Assembly: GCA_007692605.1 (NCBI GenBank)
Contig: REBS01000096.1
Coordinates: 1 to 64,000, forward strand
Reading direction: 5' to 3'
From: Gemmatimonadales bacterium
GTDB lineage: Bacteria; Gemmatimonadota; Gemmatimonadetes; Longimicrobiales; Gaopeijiaceae
DNA: 64,000 nucleotides
Under the pieces are notes generated by a model, which was not told the DNA's origin, made no database searches, and worked only from the letters and a program-made list of their open reading frames with translations. Of the stretch, positions 33,086 to 39,115 are shown one piece after another. Position 1 is the first letter of the stretch, and the number at the start of each line of letters is the position of its first letter. A program made the translations under genes and the position numbers.

Positions 33086-35020
33086 GTGAGAGGCGAAACG
33101 GTGGAAACCCGGGACAAGATACGAGGTTCAGGCGTGGATAACGAGTCGGGGGCCGAGGTGCGCCGCAGACCGCTGCCGGAGCCCCTCGCGCCGACCGAGG
33201 CCTTCCGCCGGCTTCAGCCCCTTCCGGGTCGCGTGCTCCTCGAGACGGTGCCCCCCTGGAGCGGCCGCACCCTCCTGACCGCCGCACCCCGGGCGCTGGT
33301 CCGGGGGATGGCGGGTCGGGCCGAACTGCTGGCCGAATCGTGGATCCGCTGGGGGGGTGGGGTGGAGCCGGGCCCCTGCGGAGGGCGCGGGGGCGTCGCC
33401 CTGCTCGGCGCGGCGATCGAGGGACTCGCGGCGGCCCGGGGTTCCGACTCTCGGCCTTCCGGTTCTCGGGCTACCGGCTTCCAGTCCACCGCCTCTCGTG
33501 TTTCCGGCTCCCAGGCCGTCTCCTCCTCGGCGGCCAGCCCGGAGGTGCCCGGCCTGTGCGATGCCGGTGGCTGGTTCGGCTTCCTCGGGTACGAACTCGG
33601 CGCAGAGGTCGAGACCCTTCCGCCCCCCCCTCCGGGAGGCCTGACTCCGGATCTCTGGTTCGGAGCCTACGACTGGACGCTCGCCTGGCCGGACGGCCGC
33701 TCCGAGCCCCCGGTACTGTCGGGGGCACCTCTTCCCGGCGATGCCGACGGAGTGCGACTCGAGGCGCTTCTCTCGAGGGTCGAGGCGCTGCTCGTGGAGC
33801 CGGACCTCGCCCCTCGATCACCCTCGTCTGCTGGGAGCGATTGGTGGCCCCAAGATCCTCGTCACGCGGAGGAGGACGCCACTGGCTCCCCAGGCATTCC
33901 TGCCACTCGTGATGCGTCGGGTTCTAGGGGCTCTCGGAGTGGTTCGGGCCCCCCGAGCCGCCCGGATTCCTCGACCTTCACGAGGTGGGCCCCCCTCGAG
34001 GGTCGAACCGGTGTCCGGATCTCGCTGGGGCACGAGGCATACCTGGCCGCGGTCGAGCGGATTCGGGAGTACATTCGGGCCGGCGATCTCTTTCAGGCGA
34101 ACCTGACCTGCCACCTGGAGCGCCGGCTCGACCTGCCCGCCGGAGCGGAAGAGTCGCGGGCGGACGCCGCGCTGCCCCTCTATCGTGCGATGCGGGAGCG
34201 CAGCCCCGCCCCCTACGCGGCGCTGCTCGACCTGGGAGAGGCGACGGTCGTATCGATCTCTCCCGAGAGCTTCCTCGAGCGCGACGGGGCGACGCTCCGG
34301 ACGCGTCCGATCAAGGGGACGCGGCCCCGGGGGGCCACGCCCGACGAGGACCGGGCGCTGGCTGCCGAGTTGACGCTGAGCGAGAAGGATCGGGCCGAGA
34401 ACGTCATGATCGTAGACCTGCTGCGAAACGATCTCTCACGGATAGCGAAACCGAATTCGGTTTCGGTTTATCAGCTTCTCGAGCACGAGGCGCACCCGAC
34501 CGTGCACCACCTGGTCTCCGGGATCGAAGCGAAGCTCCGCTCAGAGGTTGGATGGTCCGAGATCCTCGGGGCGCTCTTTCCCGGAGGCTCCATCACCGGC
34601 GCCCCGAAGATCCGGGCAATGCAGATCCTGGCCGAGCTGGAGCCCCTGCCCCGCGGGCCCTACACAGGTGCGATCGGGCGGGTGGGCTTCGACGATACCG
34701 CCACCCTCTCGATCGCGATTCGCACCGCGGTCGTGCGCGACGGGGTGGCCCGCTACGGCGCCGGGGGAGGCATCACCCTGGCCTCGTCGGCCGAGGCCGA
34801 GTGGAGCGAACTCCTCGACAAGGCCGAAGCCTTCCTCGACGCGACCGAGCTCACGTCCACGCCGGACCCATTGGACGTTCCCAGCGAGCAACAACCGACG
34901 GAGGGTCCTGACGGGCAGGACCGCCTGGCCGGCCCCAGGGCCCCGGAAGCAGGGGGCGACCCGAGAGCGCACGATCCCGAGGCTCGCCGGACCACGCCGG
35001 ATTATGATGAATACGCATAA
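33086..35020 (+). CDS. pabB: Aminodeoxychorismate synthase component I
   Basis: Up to 644 residues; converts chorismate and ammonia to 4-amino-4-deoxychorismate for folate. The chorismate-binding domain shows PIKGTRPRG (about 408), where the lysine is the PabB mark, and FPGGSITGAPKIRAM (about 498). Several GTG starts are possible (33086, 33101, 33134); 33101 and 33134 have GAGG upstream, so the true start may lie up to 48 bases later. Two serine/glycine/proline-rich insertions (about residues 117-153 and 259-302) break an otherwise standard protein, and the ~60-residue C-terminal tail is acidic and unusual. First gene of a pabB-pabA-pabC operon. Confidence 0.92.
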   Translation: MRGETVETRDKIRGSGVDNESGAEVRRRPLPEPLAPTEAFRRLQPLPGRVLLETVPPWSGRTLLTAAPRALVRGMAGRAELLAESWIRWGGGVEPGPCGGRGGVALLGAAIEGLAAARGSDSRPSGSRATGFQSTASRVSGSQAVSSSAASPEVPGLCDAGGWFGFLGYELGAEVETLPPPPPGGLTPDLWFGAYDWTLAWPDGRSEPPVLSGAPLPGDADGVRLEALLSRVEALLVEPDLAPRSPSSAGSDWWPQDPRHAEEDATGSPGIPATRDASGSRGSRSGSGPPSRPDSSTFTRWAPLEGRTGVRISLGHEAYLAAVERIREYIRAGDLFQANLTCHLERRLDLPAGAEESRADAALPLYRAMRERSPAPYAALLDLGEATVVSISPESFLERDGATLRTRPIKGTRPRGATPDEDRALAAELTLSEKDRAENVMIVDLLRNDLSRIAKPNSVSVYQLLEHEAHPTVHHLVSGIEAKLRSEVGWSEILGALFPGGSITGAPKIRAMQILAELEPLPRGPYTGAIGRVGFDDTATLSIAIRTAVVRDGVARYGAGGGITLASSAEAEWSELLDKAEAFLDATELTSTPDPLDVPSEQQPTEGPDGQDRLAGPRAPEAGGDPRAHDPEARRTTPDYDEYA

Positions 35021-35075
35021 TATAATGAATACGCATAGTCATGATGAATTCATGATAGGGGGCCTTCTTCGATGA
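35004..35075 (+). CDS. Possible 23-residue bridging peptide between pabB and pabA
   Basis: A short frame starting ATGATG at 35004 inside the pabB stop region and ending in TGA (35073-35075), which overlaps the pabA ATG (35072) as ATGA. The product reads MMNTHNIMNTHSHDEFMIGG and ends LLR. It is encoded by an AT-rich patch with a 13-bp direct repeat, in sharp contrast to its surroundings. It has no recognisable homology. Its role could be to carry ribosomes from pabB to pabA, or it may be only a by-product of a repeat insertion. Confidence 0.35.
   Translation: MMNTHNIMNTHSHDEFMIGGLLR
35007..35037. repeat. 13-bp direct repeat in an AT-rich island
   Basis: ATGAATACGCATA occurs at 35007-35019 and 35025-35037, 18 bp apart (six codons). 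A palindrome ATGAATTCAT follows at 35044-35053. The stretch 35001-35058 is the most AT-rich block near this operon. Confidence 0.8.
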
Positions 35076-35668
35076 TCCTCCTCCTGGATGCGTACGACTC
35101 GTTTGTGCATAACCTGGCCCGCTACCTCGCCGAGGCCGGCGCCCGGGTCCGGGTCGAGCGCAGCGACGCCCTCTCGGTCGACGCCGTCTTGGCGCTGCGG
35201 CCGTCGGGGATCGTGCTCTCTCCGGGGCCATGCACCCCGATCGAGGCCGGGGTCGGACTGGATCTCGTTCGCGCACTCGTGGGGCTCCAGGGCGCGCCGA
35301 TCCCTCTGCTCGGAGTCTGTCTCGGGCACCAGGTGGTGGCCGAGGCGCTCGGCGCCAGCCTCGAGCCGGCGCGGCCACCGCGACACGGAGTGGCGACCCT
35401 GGTGAGCCCTACGGCGCCGAGTCCGCTCCTCGCCGGTCTGCCGGATCCCTTCCCCGCCGGACTCTACCACTCTCTCTCGGTGTCGAGAGAGGGCCTTCCG
35501 GTCGGTCTGCGGGTGACGGCGGTCGACACCACCGGCCAGATCATGGCGATCGAGGCGGTGGATCGCCCACTGTACGGGGTGCAGTTTCACCCGGAGTCGA
35601 TCCTGACCCCCGGAGGCCGCCACCTGATGGCGAACTTCCTGGGGTTCACCCGACGGGCCGCGGCATGA
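35072..35668 (+). CDS. pabA: Glutamine amidotransferase for aminodeoxychorismate/anthranilate synthase
   Basis: 198 residues of the class I glutamine amidotransferase TrpG/PabA family. The catalytic triad is C83 in LLGVCLGHQ, H173 and E175 in VQFHPES. It supplies ammonia to PabB; since no trpG is seen next to trpE in this window, it may serve both enzymes, as in organisms with a shared subunit. The ATG at 35072 lies 51 bp after the pabB stop, at the end of an AT-rich repeat block, and the stop overlaps pabC as ATGA. Confidence 0.92.
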   Translation: MILLLDAYDSFVHNLARYLAEAGARVRVERSDALSVDAVLALRPSGIVLSPGPCTPIEAGVGLDLVRALVGLQGAPIPLLGVCLGHQVVAEALGASLEPARPPRHGVATLVSPTAPSPLLAGLPDPFPAGLYHSLSVSREGLPVGLRVTAVDTTGQIMAIEAVDRPLYGVQFHPESILTPGGRHLMANFLGFTRRAAA

Positions 35669-36564
35669 GGGGGAGCGACCGCGGTCTGCTCCTCGGCGAC
35701 GGCCTCTTCGAAACGATTCTGGTGCGGCGCGGGGTGCCCTTCCGGCTCGATCGGCACCTGGCCCGGCTCCGGCTTGCGGCCGGTCGGACCGGGATTCCCC
35801 TGCCTGCCGAGCTCGCCAGCGCCGCTCGGGATCGGATCGAGTCGGGGGTGGACCTGCCGGGGGAAGGCCTGCATGGCGCGGATCGGTCGGACGCGGATCG
35901 GCCGGGCTCCGATCGGTCGAGGGTGGGCGCTCCCCGGCCGACCTCGTCGGCGCGGACCCGACCGGAGTTCGCAGCCCTCCGGATCACGATCACCCGTGGT
36001 CCCGGGGACGGCCTGGCGCCCCCCACTCGCCCGGTCGGAGCCATGTATCTGTCGTACCGAGCGATCGAGCGGCCCCCACCATCCGAACGCCCAGGTCTTT
36101 CGGCAATGACCGTGGGACGCGTCGATGAACGTGCCCTGACTGCCGGACTCAAGCACACTGGATACCTGGAGCGGATCCTGGCCCTGAGGGCGGCCCGCGA
36201 GGTGGGGCTCGACGAGGCCGTCCTGCAGAATTCGAGCGGGGCGCTGGTCGAGGGCAGCGCCTCGAACCTCTTCGCCGTGCAATCGGGGACCCTGCTGACT
36301 CCGGCGGTCGCCGAGGGTGCGCTGCCGGGGATAACCCGGCAGGCGATCCTGGAACTCGCCGAAGTTGCCGGAGTCCCGGTCGAGATCCGGGCGCCGGGGC
36401 CCGAGGAGCCTGTGGACGAGCTCTTCCTGACGTCGGCATTGCGGGGACCCGTACCCCTGGTCCGACTGGACGAGCGCGAGTTCGGCCCCCCGGGGCCGAT
36501 CTACCTGCGACTGGCCCGTGATCTGGAAGCCGTCATCGGACGCGAGACCGCGACCGGCTCCTGA
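35665..36564 (+). CDS. pabC: Aminodeoxychorismate lyase (class IV aminotransferase fold)
   Basis: 299 residues, PLP-dependent. Releases pyruvate from aminodeoxychorismate to give 4-aminobenzoate. The PLP lysine is K163 in AGLKHTGYLERI; SGALVEGSASNLFAV and TPAVAEGALPGITRQ are typical of the fold, and LGDGLFETI opens the protein. Position in the operon, overlapping pabA as ATGA, supports PabC rather than a D-amino acid or branched-chain aminotransferase. Residues about 71-101 are a repeat-like, arginine/aspartate-rich insertion (DRSDADRPGSDRSR) not expected in the family. Confidence 0.88.
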   Translation: MRGSDRGLLLGDGLFETILVRRGVPFRLDRHLARLRLAAGRTGIPLPAELASAARDRIESGVDLPGEGLHGADRSDADRPGSDRSRVGAPRPTSSARTRPEFAALRITITRGPGDGLAPPTRPVGAMYLSYRAIERPPPSERPGLSAMTVGRVDERALTAGLKHTGYLERILALRAAREVGLDEAVLQNSSGALVEGSASNLFAVQSGTLLTPAVAEGALPGITRQAILELAEVAGVPVEIRAPGPEEPVDELFLTSALRGPVPLVRLDEREFGPPGPIYLRLARDLEAVIGRETATGS

Positions 36565-36836
36565 TGTCCCCCGATTCCGGGCGGAGGATGCGCCTTCCCG
36601 AACCACAAGTCCATGAACGCCCGAAAGACCCTGATAATCCGAACGACCCGACTGACCCGAGCGAGCCGAACGACCAGAAAGACCCGAAGGGCCCGAGGGA
36701 CCCGCCCGACCCGGAACCGGCTCGCCACCGGAACCCCCTGTGGTCGGCGCTTCACTCGTCCGCCGGGCTCACGCGCGGTCCCAACTCTTCAAGCGAGACC
36801 TTCTCAGCAGTGCCAGGAGCGTTGGGGGTCCTATAG
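36564..36836 (+). CDS. Possible 90-residue low-complexity protein (Asp-Pro repeats)
   Basis: The ATG at 36564 overlaps the pabC stop as TGATG, an arrangement that can re-initiate. The predicted product is mostly a run of P/D/N/K/E tripeptides (DPDNPNDPTDPSEPNDQ and on), then an unremarkable tail. It has no recognised domain. The underlying DNA is a 9-base-period repeat around GACCCGA, so the open frame may just reflect repeat structure. I list it because of the coupled start and because nothing else occupies the region. Confidence 0.25.
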   Translation: MSPDSGRRMRLPEPQVHERPKDPDNPNDPTDPSEPNDQKDPKGPRDPPDPEPARHRNPLWSALHSSAGLTRGPNSSSETFSAVPGALGVL

Positions 36837-37041
36837 GTCGCCAACCCTTCAAGGGCGCCGATGCGCTCGGAACGCCTGAAGGATCCGCGACAATTATTGC
36901 CCCCAATCCTCCAAGCGCCCGGGAATTCGACGCCCTTGGAGGGTTCGTGCCCCAGCCCGGTTCACCAATCCCCGAGGATGTACATGATCCTCCGGTGTCT
37001 CGACCACACCTTTCGTGCGCTCTTCCGACCGTCCCAAACCG
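36565..37041. other. 477-base interval after pabC with several short repeats
   Basis: The first part is the Asp-Pro coding repeat (36621-36721). The second part has three copies of a ~15-bp motif spaced 60-62 bp and one inverted copy (36781-36947). The end (36960-37041) holds nothing I recognise before the convergent exonuclease stop. Confidence 0.5.
36781..36947. repeat. Repeat family: three direct copies about 60 bp apart and one inverted copy
   Basis: CCAACTCTTCAAGCG (36781-36795), CCAACCCTTCAAGGG (36841-36855) and CCAATCCTCCAAGCG (36903-36917) share the core CCAA-n-n-CT-n-CAAG. On the other strand CGAACCCTCCAAGGGCG (36947-36931) matches copy 2 at 15 of 17 positions. Copy 3 and the inverted copy can form a hairpin. 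No other copies were noticed elsewhere in the window. Confidence 0.6.
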
Positions 37042-37827
37042 CTATGGCCCGCTCAGCGCCTCCTGTACCACCTTCTTGACCGAGGTGTCGAGATCGTCGA
37101 GGCCGAGCATCCACTGCAGGTAGTCGGGGTGGACCGCGGCGATCTCGGCGAGGGTCACCCCGGAATGCTTGCCTCGCCGGAAGATGCGGGTGCCCTCGTC
37201 GGTCGCCTCGAACCAGCGGTCCAGCTCGGTCTCGAAGGGTCGGACCTCGTCGCAGTACTGGTGCAGCCCGTCGATCTCGCGAGGCAGGTGCCCGTAGCGC
37301 TCCAGCTGCGCTCCGAGCACGGCCGCCGTGGCCCGAATGTCGGCGAGGGCGGAATGGGCGTCTTCGAGTTCGCGGCCCAGGTAGAAGCGGACGGCGGCCG
37401 AGAGGTCTCGCGGCTCCTCGCGGTGAAAGATCATCTGGACATCGATGATGTGCCGATCGGTGGGGTCGAACTCGACGCCGGCCCGCTGGCATTCGGCCAG
37501 GAGCATCGGCAGGTCGAAGCGGCGGACATTGAAGCCCGCCAGGTCACAGGGAGCCAGAAAATCCGCGAGGGCACGGGCCCGCTGGGCGAACGAGGGCTTG
37601 TCGGCCACGTCGGCATCGGTGATCCCGTGCACCGCCGTGGCCTCGGCGGGGATGGGGATCCCGGGGTTGAAGCGTCGGACCTTCTCGGTCACATCGCCGG
37701 CGGGGTCCAGTCGGACGACGGCGAGCTCGACGATCCGGTCGTCGCTGACCTTCAGGCCGGTCGTCTCGAGATCGAAGAAGACGAGCGGACGCTCGAGCTG
37801 CACGGGAAAGGGAAGTGGATCGGGCAT
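37042..37827 (-). CDS. DnaQ-family 3'-5' exonuclease
   Basis: 261 residues of the DEDDh exonuclease superfamily. Exo I is FFDLETTG with D19 and E21, Exo II sits around LAGFNVRRFDLPML, and Exo III around LEDAHSALADIRATAAVL gives the histidine and last aspartate. The C-terminal ~70 residues (FRRGKHSGVTLAEIAAVHPDYLQWML) are a small module also seen after exonuclease domains of the ExoX type. It may act in DNA repair or as a proofreading-like nuclease; it is not in a replication operon here. ATG at 37827. Confidence 0.9.
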   Translation of the reverse strand: MPDPLPFPVQLERPLVFFDLETTGLKVSDDRIVELAVVRLDPAGDVTEKVRRFNPGIPIPAEATAVHGITDADVADKPSFAQRARALADFLAPCDLAGFNVRRFDLPMLLAECQRAGVEFDPTDRHIIDVQMIFHREEPRDLSAAVRFYLGRELEDAHSALADIRATAAVLGAQLERYGHLPREIDGLHQYCDEVRPFETELDRWFEATDEGTRIFRRGKHSGVTLAEIAAVHPDYLQWMLGLDDLDTSVKKVVQEALSGP

Positions 37828-37973
37828 CGGCGTTCGGGGTTGCTGAGAGGATCGGAGAGCCCCGCTCGCAGGCGGCGCACACCCGGACGGTAGGGGGTTC
37901 GGTCGTGCGACGCCATGCCCCAGTAGGTCTTCAACAGCCGGCTAGAGGAACCACCGAAGCCAGGAGCACATTC

Positions 37974-39020
37974 GTGACGAGCCCCGACGATCCCATCGAT
38001 GTTCCATGCATTCACATTCGCGAACCCGGCGACCCCGACGTGCTCGAACACGCGACCCGGGTCCTGCCTCCTCCGGGTCCGGGTGAGCTTCGGGTCCGGG
38101 TGGTCGCCTCGGGGGTGAATCGGGCCGATCTCCTGCAGCGCCGAGGTCGGTATCCCGCCCCGGAGGGCTTCGACGACGCCTACCCCGGGCTCGAGTACGC
38201 CGGAACCGTCGAGCGGCTGGGTCCCGGCTGCACCCTGCGTGAGGTGGGCGACCGGGTCATGGGGATCGTGGGCGGCGGGGGCTACGCGGCTGCGCTGAAC
38301 GTGCGTGAGCGCGAGACGGTGCGAGTTCCGGACGGCCTGCCCCTGGTGGACGCGGGCGCGATTCCCGAGGCCTACATGACCGCCTGGGACGCCCTGGTCG
38401 GGCAGGCCGGGCTGCAGGCGGGCGAGACCGTCCTGATCCATGCGGTCGGGAGTGGGGTGGGAACCGCGGCACTCCACCTGGCAGCGGCCGCGGGAGCCCG
38501 GACCATTGGCACCTCGCGCACCCCCTCGAAGGTCGAGCGGGCCCGCGCCGCCGGGCTGGACGAAGGGATCGTGGCCGAGGGCGAGGGCCAGGCCGAGGGC
38601 GAAATCGACGGGCCCGGTCCGGGCTGGGTCGAGCGCGTCCGCGCCGCCACCGGGGGTGCCGGGGTCGATGTGATCCTCGACCTGGTGGGTGCGAGCTACC
38701 TGGAGGGCAACGCGAAGGTGCTGGGGCACCGCGGCCGCTGGATCGTGGTGGGCGTGCCCGGAGGCACGCGCGGGATGATCGACCTGCGGGCGCTCATGGC
38801 GGCGCGGGGCCGGATCCACGGCACCCTCCTGAGAGCCCGGCCCCCGGAAGAGAAGGCCCGTCTGGCCCGAGACTTCGAAGCCCGGGTCGTGCCCCAGTTC
38901 GAACGCGGACTCCTGCGGCCGGTCGTGGGGCAGATCCTGCCCGCGAGCCGCGCCTCCGAGGCGCACTCGATCATGGAGGCGAACCGGAACTGGGGGAAGA
39001 TTCTGTTGCGCTGGAGCTGA
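37974..39020 (+). CDS. NAD(P)H quinone oxidoreductase, zinc-independent MDR family
   Basis: 348 residues. A GroES-like N-terminal domain (PGELRVRVVASGVNRADLLQRRG, then LEYAGTVERLG and GDRVMGIVGGGGYA) is followed by a Rossmann domain with AVGSGVGTAALHLA (about 159) and VILDLVGASYL. The cysteine ligands of zinc alcohol dehydrogenases are absent, which puts it with quinone oxidoreductase/PIG3-like enzymes. The GTG start at 37974 follows CAGGAG. An acidic Glu/Gly insertion (VAEGEGQAEGE) interrupts the Rossmann domain. Confidence 0.88.
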   Translation: MTSPDDPIDVPCIHIREPGDPDVLEHATRVLPPPGPGELRVRVVASGVNRADLLQRRGRYPAPEGFDDAYPGLEYAGTVERLGPGCTLREVGDRVMGIVGGGGYAAALNVRERETVRVPDGLPLVDAGAIPEAYMTAWDALVGQAGLQAGETVLIHAVGSGVGTAALHLAAAAGARTIGTSRTPSKVERARAAGLDEGIVAEGEGQAEGEIDGPGPGWVERVRAATGGAGVDVILDLVGASYLEGNAKVLGHRGRWIVVGVPGGTRGMIDLRALMAARGRIHGTLLRARPPEEKARLARDFEARVVPQFERGLLRPVVGQILPASRASEAHSIMEANRNWGKILLRWS

Positions 39021-39115
39021 GGGCGATACACCGCGGCCGGCGCAGAGCCCCCCGGACCGACTCGGTCGACAAGGAGCCCGGATCGGCTCGGTCGGCACGG
39101 GGCCCCCAGCCCCCG

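Noticed and set aside
36779-36827. CCCAAC...GTTGGGG inverted pair resembling an integron attC site.
   Set aside because: The first and last bases do not fit the attC core consensus, the inner pairs are absent and there is no integrase.
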